Source of the DNA: Panorpa germanica
Taxonomy: Eukaryota; Arthropoda; Insecta; Mecoptera; Panorpidae
DNA length: 64,000 nt
Reading direction: 5' to 3'
NCBI GenBank assembly: GCA_963678705.1
Contig: OY783216.1
Location: 6,758,001-6,822,000 of the forward strand
The notes beneath the pieces were generated by a model. It saw only the letters and a list, made by a program, of their open reading frames with translations. It searched no databases and was not told the DNA's origin. Positions 31,411 through 43,979 of the stretch are shown here, one piece after another (the first letter of the stretch is position 1; each line of letters starts with the position of its first letter). The position numbers and the translations under genes are program-made.

Positions 31411-32454
31411 TGTGTCATTCAATTATTTCCGTTATTGTACATTTCCTGTATTACATATCATAAAAGTAGTACATTCTCTACTTTGACCAATCCCAATGTA
31501 ATTTTTAGAACATGGACCATATTTGAATCTTGGTTTAATACAGATAAACATTTTAATGTTTATGAGCCAACAGTATTTTATCTTTAATGTTATTGTAGTA
31601 AATGAATAATACGAGTACATACAAAATTGTAATAAATTAATTGTTATAAATATATTTTCCATATTATATATGTATATTATGTATTAGTATAAGTATAACA
31701 CCAAGTAGTTGTTATTGAAAGTAAAAATAAATAAAACTTCCTGGTAAACATAGTTATGTAGCATTAATGTAAAATTTACCGTCAGATGTGTATGCTTACT
31801 TGAATTTTATGTAAATGTTACATTTTTGTTTACTAGTTTGTTATTGATATACAATCTATCTTAGTATTTATACAGATTAGTTCAAAGGTAAGATCATTAC
31901 GTCAATTTCAAGTATCAATAACTACATTCTTTTGTTAGCCTCTCATAAAACTTATATTACTATCTCCAACATGTATTTTGAAATCTTTTGTGACGATCTG
32001 TATAAACTACTACATCATATTTTAAATTTAATATGTATCAAAATGCTGTTCAAATTACAAATGGTACAAAAATTATATGTAAAAATGTACACATGTATTA
32101 TATATATTATGTTTATCAGCAAATAAATAAAAATGAGTAACTTAACATTTGTCTTTTCTTTAAATGTAAACCCATGTATTTTACATTTCAGCATAAATAT
32201 TTTTTTGTCAATTCCCTTGATGAAAGAAGGTTATACTCTTGTTAAAAATGATGAAAAGGTTTACTTTTAGACTTTAAAAAATCATAAATTTTCTGTTATT
32301 TTCTTGATAAAACAAGACTATGTATCCTATATTACAATGTTCCAACTTGATGTAAACTTTGCTTGTAAGTAATGTTGCCGCTCTGTCAGGCGCAATGATG
32401 TATACATTTTATCAAGTTCATGGTCATTTCTTTTCTAATTTATTTTTTCATTCT
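31411..32454. other. AT-rich spacer between satellite arrays
   Basis: No supported gene; the small frames here are low-complexity. At 32215-32330 lies one isolated copy of the unit type described for 30980-31410, in inverted orientation. Confidence 0.4.
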
Positions 32455-33445
32455 TTAGAAGTTTTTGATGCAGTTATGTTCCTTATGTTCTAAAATAAGG
32501 GACCGTTTTATTACATTTTAAATATCTCCGCGATTATGGCTTTTATACGACCTTTTTTAAATTCATGGAATTTTTTTTCTAAAATTTTTTTTTTGATTTC
32601 TTGAAATTTTTTGATGCAGTTATGTTCGTTAGGCTTTAAATTAAAGAACTGCTTCATTACATTTTAATTATCTCCGCGATTATGGCTTTTATATGACCTT
32701 TTTTAAATTCATGGACTTTTTTTTTCTAAATTTTTTTTGGATTTCTTGAATTTTCATGATGCAGTTATGTTCGTTAGGCTTTAAATTAAAGAACCGCTTT
32801 ATTACATTTTAATTATCTCCGCGATTATGGCTTTTATACGACCTTTTTTAAATTCATGGACTTTTTCTTTCTAAAATTTTTTTTGGATTTCTTGAATTTT
32901 TTTGATGCAGTTATGTTCGTTAGGCTTTAACTTAAAGAACCGCTTTATTACATTTTAATTATCTCCGCGATTATGGCTTTTATGCGACCTTTTTTAAATT
33001 CATGGACTTTTTTTTTCTAAAATTTTTTTAGGATTTCTTGAATTTTTTTGATGCAGTTATATTCGCTACGCTTTAAATTAAAAAACTGCTTGATTACATT
33101 TTAAATATCTACGCCATTCTGGCTTTTACGCGACCTTCTTTAAATTCATGGACTTTTTTTTTCTAAATTTTTTTTTGGATTTCTTGAAATTTTTTGATGC
33201 AGTTATGTTCGCTAGGCTTTAAATTAAAAAACTGCTTGATTACATTTTAAATATCTACGCCATTCTGGTTTTTACGCAACCTTTTTTAAATTCATGGACT
33301 TTTTTTTTCTAAAATTTTTTTTGGATTTCTTCAAATTTTTTGATGCAGTTATGTTCGCTACGCTTTAAATTAAAAAACTGCTTCATTACATTTTAAATAA
33401 CTAAGCTTTTCTGACTTTTAAGCGACCTTTTTTAAATTCATGGAC
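32455..33445 (+). repeat. Satellite array, 146-bp unit, left arm
   Basis: The marker GATGCAGTTATGTTC begins at 32467, 32613, 32758, 32904, 33050, 33196 and 33342, so the period is 145-146 bp over seven units. The unit also contains ATTACATTTTAATTATCTCC, GCGATTATGGCTTTTA and AAATTCATGGACTTTTTTT. Units at 33050-33445 differ slightly from the outer ones. The array is repeated in inverted order at 34276-35345. Confidence 0.95.
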
Positions 33446-33490
33446 CTTTTTTCGTAAAACTAAAATGTTTATATTTTTTAAAATTGATTT

Positions 33491-34064
33491 ATGTTTTCTA
33501 ACGTAATTTTTTATGCTGATTCCAAAATTGAAAACCATTTTCCATTATCTCTTATAGTTTTCGAGTAATCTGCGTGTAAAGTTTTCGACTATTTTTTTAC
33601 TTTAATATGGTCATATCTCGTAAACCAAAAGACTTACATAAAAATGAATTCCAGATTTGAAATCAGCATTCAAAACTACATTAAAAACCATTAAAAAACC
33701 AACGAATTTTTTTTTTCAATTTTTATGAAAAGTAAGAAGACTATACTCTTCTTACTTTTCTCAAAAAACATTTTTTTTATTTTGGCACATGATACATGTT
33801 TTCTAACGTAGTTTTTTATGCTGATTCCAAAATTGAAAATCATTTTCCATTATCTCTTATAGTTTTCGAGTAATCTGCGTGTAAAGTTTTCGACTATTTT
33901 TTTACTTTAATATGGTCATATCTCGTAAACCAAAAGACTTACATAAAAATGAATTCCAGATTTGAAATCAGCATTCAAAACTACATTAAAAACCATTAAA
34001 AAACCAACGAATTTTTTTTTCAATTTTTATGAAAAGTAAGAAGACTATACTCTTCTTACTTTTC
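33491..34064 (+). repeat. Two direct copies (about 270 bp, period 305) between the satellite arms
   Basis: The copies at 33491-33760 and 33796-34064 are nearly identical, both starting ATGTTTTCTAACGTA. They share CATATCTCGTAAACCAAAAG and end in a short palindrome AAAAGTAAGAAG...CTTCTTACTTTT. Unlike the flanking arms they are in direct orientation. Confidence 0.93.
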
Positions 34065-34275
34065 ATAAAAATTGAAGAAAAAAATAATTAATTTTTATAA
34101 CGGTTTTTAATATAAAATTGAACACTGATTTCAAATATGTTATTAATTTTTAAATAAGTATTTTAGTTTATGATATATCAATATATTAAATCTCCATATA
34201 GAAAGAAGACTATAATCTTGTTAAAAATGATGAAAAGGTTCACTTTTATGATTTTAAGAGCAATGCAATTTTTTG

Positions 34276-35345
34276 AGTATCTACGTAGATATTTAAAATC
34301 TAATGATGCAGTTTTTTATTTTAGAGCATAACAAACATAACTGCATCAAAAAATTTTAAGGAATCCAAAAAAAATTTTAGAAAAAAAAAGTCCATGAATT
34401 TAAAAAAGGTCGCATAAAAACCAAAATCGCGTGGATATTTAAAATGTAATGATGCAGTTCTTTAATTTAAAACCTAACGAACATAACTGCACCAAAAAAA
34501 TTCAAGAAATCCAAAAAAAAATTTAGAAAAAAAAAGTCCATGAATTTAAAAAAGGTCGTATAAAAGCCATAATCGCGGAGATAATTAAAATGTAATAAAG
34601 CGGTTCTTTAATTTAAAGCGTAACGAACATAACTGCATCAAAAAATTTCAAGAAATCCAAAAAAAATTTTTAGAAAAAAAAGTCCATGAATTTAAAAAAG
34701 GTCGTATAAAAGCCATAATCGCGGAGATAATTAAAACGTAATGAAGCGGTTCTTTAATTTAAAGCCTAACGAACATAACTGCATCAAAAAATTTCAAGAA
34801 ATCCAAAAAAAATTTTTAGAAAAAAAAGTCCATGAATTTAAAAAAGGTCGCATAAAAGCCAGAATCGCGGAGATAATTAAAATGTAATGAAGCAGTTCTT
34901 TAATTTAAAGCCTAACGAACATAACTGCATCAAAAAATTTCAAGAAATCCAAAAAAAATTTTTAGAAAAAAAAGTCCATGAATTTAAAAAAGGTCGCATA
35001 AAAGCCAGAATCGCAGAGATAATTCAAATGTAATGAAGCAGTTCTTTAATTTAAAGCCTAACGAACATAACTGCATCAAAAAATTTCAAGGAATCCAAAA
35101 AAAAATTTAGAAAAAAAAGTCCATGAATTTAAAAAAGGTCGCATAAAAGCCAGAATCGCAGAGATAATTAAAATGTAATGAAGCAGTTCTTTAATTTAAA
35201 GCCTAACGAACATAACTGCATCAAAAAATTTCAAGAAATCAAAAAAAAATGTCCATGAATTAAAAAAAAATCGCATAAAAGTCAGAATCGCGTAGATATT
35301 GGAAATTTACTTAAACAGTTTATCAATTTAAAGTGTAGCGGATAA
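34276..35345 (-). repeat. Satellite array, 146-bp unit, right (inverted) arm
   Basis: The complement marker CTGCATC begins at 34341, 34487, 34633, 34779, 34925, 35071 and 35216, again with a 145-146 bp period. The innermost pair (33342/34347) and the outermost pair (32467/35222) share the same centre of symmetry at 33844.5. The arms therefore match unit for unit with no net length difference. Beyond 35222 the unit degenerates. Confidence 0.95.
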
Positions 35346-36061
35346 AGATTAATTAAAGAATTAAACACATTTGAAATATTAATTATTTAAAAAGGAAATA
35401 CATAACTCACACTCGTTGTCTTGCGACGGGCGGAACAGCTAGTCTGATTAAAAGTGATGTTCACTTTTAGACTGTAAAAAATCATAAATTTTCTGTTATT
35501 TTTTCAACGGAAGAAGACTATAATCTTGTTAAAAGTGATCAAAAGGTTCCACTTTAGAGTTTAAAGAATCACAAATTTATTATTTAACATTAGTATTTGT
35601 TTTAAGATAAATATAATTAAAATAAAAGAAGTAAATTTCGATTTAATATTTTTATTCTCATAAATATTTTTACATTTTATTTGTCATTAAATATTTACAA
35701 TGTCATATATTTAATAATTAAAACAAAAAAAGTAATAATTAGAATATATAAAATTTGTTTGTTTATGGATAAACTTTGAATAACTTTAATTGATGTGAGT
35801 TTGGTTGCCGATATATGAGGCGCGGTATTTATCTGCCATCTGTCGGACAACTCTTGAAATATTTATTTGTTATACTATCTTACAATAGATGGCGCCAGTG
35901 AATAATTTTTATTGGTGTGATTTTAGTTGCCTAGACCTTAGGCGCTTCTTGTTGATTATATAAAGTACTTTTTATATTCTATTTAAAATTAAAATTCATT
36001 TAATTAATTAAATAATTCTTCTGGGCAAAATATAAAAAGACGAGTACTATTATATTTTTAG
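35346..36061. other. Right flank of satellite block
   Basis: This contains isolated copies of the 85-bp type unit at about 35455-35590. A stretch at 35835-36061 loosely parallels 30100-30296. No gene was seen. Confidence 0.4.
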
Positions 36062-36133
36062 TAAGGAATTGAACCTAGGATGTATAGCGCTAGTTTTAAA
36101 CTTAAAAACAACAGCCCCAGTGCTGATTAATTA
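36062..36133 (-). repeat. tRNA-like repeat flanking the satellite block, right copy
   Basis: On the minus strand TAATCAGCACTGGGG (36115-36129) resembles a pol III A box and AGGTTCAATTCC (36065-36076) a B box, with tRNA-like spacing. The stems do not form a convincing tRNA. A related copy is at 30297-30374. Confidence 0.4.
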
Positions 36134-36443
36134 TGGATAAAGTTTCTTTTCTTCTGAATAATAAAAGGAGTGACATGAAACAGAGGTTGAACATGAAAAG
36201 ATTGCAAGTCCACCTTTAAAAATAAATAAATAACTAAACTATTATCTCTGTTTTGTAGATCAGATGTTAAAGAACTCATCTGAGATTTATTACCTTTTTT
36301 ATAAATATTTAAAACTGCCTGAGTGAATATGTATTGTCAACAAAGATACCGATGTTTTAAGTTACTTATTACTTGGGTTTGGACCTGTTGTAAAACCTTT
36401 TTTATTGAATGTAACATAAATGTAGGCAGACTGCGCATAATTA

Positions 36444-37145
<702 letters not shown>

Positions 37146-40100
37146 TTAGTCTTTGTACATTTCCTTTTGTTGTTTTTCAGTACGACTTGCTTCAGCTGTT
37201 TCCCGTGTCATCTTAAAAGCTTCTGTTTTCAGAAAATCAACTGTTTTATACACAGTACTTGGCCCCGGAGATCGAGGTACACTTAAATTTGTATCTGAGT
37301 TTAAATCCAGGTCTAAGTACTGTAAGGTTTCGAAATTTGTGCCAGGAGGTGTAGCAGGAATAAACTTATCGCCAACGTTGTAAAAATATATCTAAAAAAG
37401 AAATTAATTATAATAACTTAATATTAAATACAAAACAAAAAAGGGCTAAATTTGCATACTTGGTCATCTGTAAATGCTGTATTATCTTCATCGGAGGCTC
37501 CTTCATGTTTAGGGGGCGTAGGACTTGGTGCAGCTCTTTGTCTACGAAGTGAAACACCATCGTATGAAGGTATATCTTGCAAAAATGACGCATTAGACGA
37601 CGAATGCGACTTATCAAAACTTATTGAATTAGGCGGAAGTGTGCCTGTTCTAGAAGCTACACGAGAATTCAATGGCGTTGGAGGTTTTAATTTTCTATCA
37701 ATACTGGGAGGTGGACTGACTCGATGTGGTTTCAAACATCTATTGACCATTGGGGCAGGCGACGATTTCCCCTGACCATTCTGAATTGTTTTAAAATTAA
37801 ATTTTACGTGCATGCTCTAGTAAGATTTCAAAGCAAAGATTACACCAGATTATAAAGTAATACCTGTGTATCCGAAAAAGAACTTGGTGAAGCCGGTTCA
37901 TCACAAACTCCAATTGTTACATTACTCATTAAACTATTCGAAATGCTTTCTGTTGTACTAGCAGGGGTACCTGGTGTCATTGGCGTACATGGTGAAGCAG
38001 CATCAGTCTGTGCCATAAAATAAAATATATAGCTACTTTTATCTTTGAAATAATGCTACTTTATTATTATATATGTTCTATTTATCAATATTTTCCATCA
38101 AATTTTATTAACAATCTTTACCAGAGGCATTTTATCCACTTCTTCTAATTTATTCTGAGAGTTGAAATCATATCTAAACACTAGTGACGTTTTTCCTCGA
38201 TTATCACATATTTCAGACGGTGCTGCATTTGTGTAGCAGTGTTTACCATGAGTCACATCAGTCTGTTCATCATCATTTGGTTGATGCGATCTTGGAATGT
38301 CATAAAAATCATCTGCAACGATCTAAAAACAAAAGTAATAGTGTGAAAGTCTTTATACTTTATCATAATAATAATAAATGATAAAATCATACCGTGCTCG
38401 CAGTTCTAGGTCCAATTAATAATGAGGAGTTTTCTCGATTAGAATATATTACATGATCGGAAGACCTAATAACGAAACGACATGTTAAAATAAAAATATA
38501 ATATAAACCAAAAATGCAATATTTGACAAATTTACTTCTCTAATTCATCAAGATTTCGATAACCATGACGTGGAGCTTCGTGAAGATGTGTTGGTTTTGG
38601 TGGCCTTGGAGGAGGAGTTGGCACTTCACTCTGCGCTTCAATATTTGTTTCAAACACTTCATTATCATGTAATTCTTCATTACTTTTTCCAGCCATTTTA
38701 CTAAACCTATGCATCACACTCCATGGAACAGTTTCATTCTCGACTGAGCTATCAGAAGGTCGGGGTCCCTGCGTTCCGAGTGGCAAAACCGGATGTGTCC
38801 ATTCATCCTCAGTAAACACGGAATCTGTTGGACTATGTCTAGGAGAACATCCAACGGCTCCTAACACTAAATCAGGAGGACGTGTCTTTGTTTTTGCAGT
38901 TAAATTATTCCTTTCATTTATTGTATTACTTGCAGACTGAACAGATTGATTGTTGTTATTGGCAAGTACATTAGTGCTAATAGATATGTTACGAAGATGT
39001 AAATTTAAATTGCTAACAGGACGAACTTTGGAAGGAGAATCATAAAAACGTGGATCGTATGAGTTTAGTGATTGCGTACATGTTTCTGCGTAACTAGGTG
39101 GAATAGAAGTTGGACTTAATGGACTTAGCTCATTTGAATAACCAGCCAGAAGACTGGACATCTCCTAAAAATTAAATTGTAATACAATTAATTAATAGCT
39201 ATTTTCTAAATTAGTCAAATATTAATCATTATCAATTGATTAATGTTGTGCAGATTAATTAAAAAACAATTTAAACCAAATATTAAATCTGATAACAATG
39301 CTAGAAGAAAACTCACCTCTGGTGATATAGGACTTGGTAAAGGAGGCCCTGACCTACATTCTGATATAGCAATATAGGGCCCGGAAGCTGTACTCAGTGT
39401 GGGAGACATTCGGTGCTGTTCAGCAATTTCAACTTCTTCAGGTGCGTTTAAGGCAGCATCAGGACCACAATTGTAATCTAAATATTGAATAGTTTAATAA
39501 GAATTAGTCATTCTGTTTAATTATTTTTCATATTCTATTTCTGAAGCTAAATTGCGGAATGAATGAATCACACCACAGTTGGTTTTTAGATGCTTCTAAT
39601 ATTAAATTAAAGTATGTATTTCTGTTATGAAAATGTTAATAACAAATTTATAAAGTACAAAAAAATATAAATCTGAAAAGTATATTTGAAATGTTCTACA
39701 TATGAAAGTAAAAAGTGATAAATCTACATTATATAAATGGACTCACAATCTGGTGTAGTTGGTACAACTTCTTCATCAGCTTTTAATCCACATACATGAC
39801 ATATGCAATTCACCCAGCGATTCATGTCGGGCTCATTGTCAGCAGCTAAATAATATGTTCTAGCTGGAGTCTTGACATCAAACATGAACTGATACTTCTG
39901 CTTACGTCGTTCAAAACGCAAGCCTGCATCAACCTGTATTTATTAATTCTGATAAAATGCCTAGAATATATTACAGATTCGTGTTTTGTTATGATCATTC
40001 CTGTGTTCAGATTACGATCGTATAAATGAATGATCACTTCCTAAATATTATAAATACTCTTGAATATATTCTTACTGTGTATATGAACTTTATTTACACT

Positions 40101-40716
40101 TCTATTATTATTTAAAAAACTCTGCATTGTTAAGAAAAATTTAAACAACGTACAATAGATCAATTGTTATTATTTACGTACCAAAATTATCAATAAACAA
40201 TGAATAGGTGTGATAAATAGAGAATGCACAACATTCTAAGTTTAAATTAAACAAAGCAAATACGTTAGACATTACCTACAAACAGAACTTTGAATATTTT
40301 AGAGTAGAGAATTGACTAACCTGTTCACATTGATCAAGATCTATTGTTCCTTTTAATTTGCGACAATTTCGATCTGTGTAATACTCAAGGAAGTACTGTC
40401 CAGGTAATTCTCCAGATTGACGTAAGACAAACCATCGCCGTCTCCATCGCTACAAACAAAATAACTATACTCTACCTATAATACGTATGGAAAATGCACA
40501 TATAAACAAAGAACAACACAATAAAATGTAAATGACATATTCCAATAATATATTCTATTATACTTGTAAACATTAGATAAGATATAATAAAGGTTATAGT
40601 GACACATAACTTCCTGGAATATATTTAAAATAACTTACAGCTCTCCAAATTCTTTTTGTTGGAGGAGATTTTGTTAACCAGCCTTCGTGAACTGTTTCTT
40701 GGTTTGAAATAGACAT
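37146..40716 (-). CDS. dos: Dos/GAB family adaptor protein
   Basis: GAB/Dos proteins dock at membranes, are tyrosine-phosphorylated below receptor tyrosine kinases, and bind Grb2/Drk and the phosphatase SHP2/Corkscrew. There are ten exons: 40716-40639, 40449-40321, 39933-39747, 39477-39317, 39164-38536, 38465-38393, 38322-38122, 38007-37864, 37780-37460, 37391-37146. They give 722 residues in frame. The PH domain is N-terminal (HEGWLTKSPPTKRIWRA, then RRWFVLRQSG and ending NRWVNCICHVCG). PTPPPRPPKP closes exon 5. Two PxxxRxxKP Grb2-SH3 motifs lie together at about 544-567 (PMVNRCLKP and PSIDRKLKP). The C-terminus carries two SHP2-type tyrosine sites, QYLDLDL (Tyr666) and VYKTVDF (Tyr689), in the arrangement known from Gab1. 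It is divergent from the ABHD16A-type gene, with 1.1 kb between their starts. Confidence 0.93.
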
Positions 40717-41791
40717 TGTTCCTACACCCACATTTAATAAATTTAATTACCAGTTCAAAGTTCGACCTATTTAATTGAGCGTCTAATTATTCATTAATTT
40801 AATAACAACACAAACGATCCCTGCTCACCATTTTTTAATATGTTATAATTAACAATTCATGAAATATGTAACACTTTTATATAAGTCACAGCTTATTGTC
40901 ATTTTTAATCATTTAACCACATTTAACTAGTGGCAATAAATTTTTCTATTTACTTATGTCTCTGGATTTGCTTTTACTCACTATCTTGTCTGACAGTTTA
41001 TCTTAAATTTATGTGTTGGTTTTCTAAAAAGTTGTATGACGTTGTTTATCAACGAGCTATCTTTAACTTCGTGACGTGTAATAAATTATTAATATATATA
41101 TGTATATATATTTATCACAAACATATTTATTTAATATATATTATAAACGAATATAGATATGAGGAAAATGAAATGTATTTTCAAATCTCCGAGTTGTATG
41201 ATTCTTGTATAAAATAGAAGCAAAAAAACACTTTTATATTAGAAGACGTAAGCAACATTTGGTCGCTTTTCTCATTCTGAAAAATATGACTTATAATCCT
41301 TAATAATTATATTAGTTTCAATATGAGTAGTCCATGTTTCTTGAATTGTAAAGGCCTTAAGAAAAGAATATACGTCTTTAAGATATTAAATTGAATATAT
41401 AACGTTAGCAAACAGTATTTTCGATAAAGGTAAAAAGATGCAATATTGTATGTTATTGCCTATATTATACCCAGTCAGACAATGATAAATGCATTGTTCG
41501 GTGTTTCAAAAAGGATTAATATCAAATTTTTACAACGTCATTGAACCTCATTATTTCTTAACTGTTCTTAACTTTTAGTGAAAATGTATTTCGGTGGATA
41601 CGTAACTTAATATGCCTAGCTTCTGTCGCCTATATAAACCAGAGAAATAAATGCTAACTTCTTGTCCATTCCAGAAAATCAAGGTCATTTGGATCAAACT
41701 CTACGTTTTATAAAAGAGGGGGTTTTTGACAGATGGGTTAAAATCAGAATAGTTTTGTCAACTTGACTCATGCAAATCAATGTGATTTAAG
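40717..41791. promoter_or_regulatory. Divergent promoter region, Dos/GAB and ABHD16A
   Basis: This is the 1.07-kb spacer between the two outward-facing start codons. No TATA box or other element is assigned with confidence. A 95-codon frame at 40930-41217 is low-complexity and not supported. Confidence 0.45.
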
Positions 41792-43979
41792 ATGTCTATT
41801 TTAAAGTCAGCTTGGCAGTATATGTTTAGCCCAAAATTATATAAAGTGCATGGCGATGGATCGATAGAGGTATAGAAGACATGACAGATATTATGTGATA
41901 TATATCTTAAATTCAAATATATTTTAATGCTACTTTTTTATTTAGAAACTTTATGAACCTAGTGGGCTAGAAAGATGGGGAGATCAGGTTATTCATTCAG
42001 TAAGTTTTCAGCAATAGTTTTATTACAATTTAAGCTCAATCTAATAAATTAAATTGTTTTGCAGCTGAGTCTCATGTGGACCTTTAGTTTATATACTTCG
42101 CCAATAATTGTTGCGTTTTTATATAAGAAAGGATATTTTGCCGCTGAAGGGTTTTTAACATTTACAAAATTAGCAACTGGTATTGGTTTATTTCTGGTAG
42201 TCTCTTACTGCATGCGAGGACTTGGTCGAGCGAGTAACAAAGATTACAAAGTTTTCATTAAAACTTATACAAATGTTGTAAATAAGAAGGAGAATAAAGC
42301 GGTCTTGCAGTTATATGATTTTGATTTTAAACACTGGCCAATTGATTTTAGTTGGAGTGATGTAAATAGGTATGTCGGTTTTTAGAGTTTTTAAATAGTA
42401 TACATTCTTTCCTAATGAAACAATATTAATGTTTATTTAAAGAGATCGATCTAAATCACGCAAGTCACTTCCACGTCCATCTCATCGGAATGAAACAACT
42501 GCTCAATGGGTAGTATCGTTACCATGTCAAGTTGCAGCATATGCTGCAGTACACACTTTTGGCATTCGTATGTTATACCCTGGATCTATTGGATTGCTAC
42601 AGTCATTAATGTGTAAGCTTAAATAAACTCTTTTACTTAATTGTTTATTTATAGATATTAATTTTCAATTCGCTCAACAGCAACCGTCTTATTAAACGGT
42701 AGAATAAAATTAATAGCAGAGCATAAAGGTATGCGTTTTAAATTACATACAGAAGAAGGAAATGACATTGACACAATGTTTGTGAATAACAAAAATAAAA
42801 CAGAGAAAGGTGATACTTTGGTAATTTGTTCTGAAGGAAATGCTGGATTCTATGAAATTGGTATAATGTGCTCCCCAATTGAAGCTGGATATTCTGTATT
42901 GGGTTGGAATCATCCAGGCTTTTGTGGCAGTACCGTAAGTGGTATTTCACATTAAGAAACAGACAAATAAATCTGAAAACGTTATTAGTTTTTATTTTTT
43001 AATGTATCTAGGGTAGACCCTATCCACCGGAAGATCAGAATGCTATGGACACTGTGATGCAATTTGCTATTCATAGTCTTGGGTTTTTACCAGAAAATAT
43101 TATACTTTTTGGTTGGAGTATTGGCGGATATTCTTCGGCATGGGCTGCTATGAACTATCCTGATGTAAAAGGGGTGGTAAGTAAGCAATATCCTTAAGTC
43201 ATTTTTGCAACAATAGTAGAAGTTTCGTTATAAACACATTTATTTTTTTGATAGGTGTTGGATGCAACGTTTGATGATGTATTGGCTCTAGCTGTACCTC
43301 GAATGCCAAGGTCTTGGGAAGGAATTGTAACCGTCGCAATACGTGAATATTTCAACTTAAATGTTATTGAACAATTATATCAATATCCTGGACCGGTTTT
43401 ACTTATTCGGCGAACTGAAGATGAAGTTATCTGTACAGAGTATGTATAGTGAAATAATTTATTTTAGATATTACGGTTAGTAATAAATACTTAATTTTAT
43501 ACATTTATTAAAGGGAATCAAACTTGGCGTCCAACCGTGGTAATCATTTATTAATTAAGTTGATGAAATATCGTTTCCCTCTAATTTTCGAATCGGATCA
43601 GTTATCATTGATTGGAGATTTCCTCTCACTGCATTCTCACGGCCAAAATAAGTTATTGCAACGATATACTATTAACGAAGATATATGTCTTTCATTGTTA
43701 TCTTCTTATGTTTCGGAGAATTCTAAGTCATATCCAATGCTTATTGGAGAATCTATGGATAAAAGGCAAAAAGACGAAATGGCGTTATTTTTGGTAAATA
43801 CATAATCGAATTTAAACAAATATATAATTGCATTACCTAATAATACTTTAATAATATTTTTTTCATAGGTTCGTAAGCATATGCGAGATTATAAATCGAG
43901 CCATTGCACGCCTTTGCCACAAGAATATCTGCAAGTACCTTGGGACATTCCATCTGAATCAGATTATGTCTTTACATGA
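41792..43979 (+). CDS. ABHD16A-type phosphatidylserine lipase
   Basis: ABHD16A is an ER-membrane serine hydrolase that makes lysophosphatidylserine from phosphatidylserine. Nine exons (41792-41869, 41946-41999, 42065-42369, 42443-42612, 42681-42934, 43012-43176, 43255-43439, 43514-43793, 43869-43979) join in frame to 533 residues, close to the family length of about 550. Two hydrophobic segments near the N-terminus (SLYTSPIIVAFLY and GIGLFLVVSYCM) are the expected membrane anchors. The nucleophile elbow is GWSIGG with Ser323. The acid is likely Asp398 in RRTEDEV. The catalytic His is in the last exon, His509 of SHCTPLP or His501. NHPGFCGS and SNRGNHLL are also family blocks. All key residues are present, so I expect an active enzyme. 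Confidence 0.93.

Noticed and set aside
30980-35345. CRISPR array
   Set aside because: Units are tandem without unique spacers, the arms are inverted, and the surrounding genes are spliced eukaryotic genes.
37452-37775. 107-codon plus-strand frame
   Set aside because: Antisense to Dos/GAB exon 9, which carries the Grb2-binding motifs.
40930-41217. 95-codon frame between Dos/GAB and the lipase gene
   Set aside because: Low-complexity Tyr/Ile-rich sequence in the shared promoter region; no recognisable domain.
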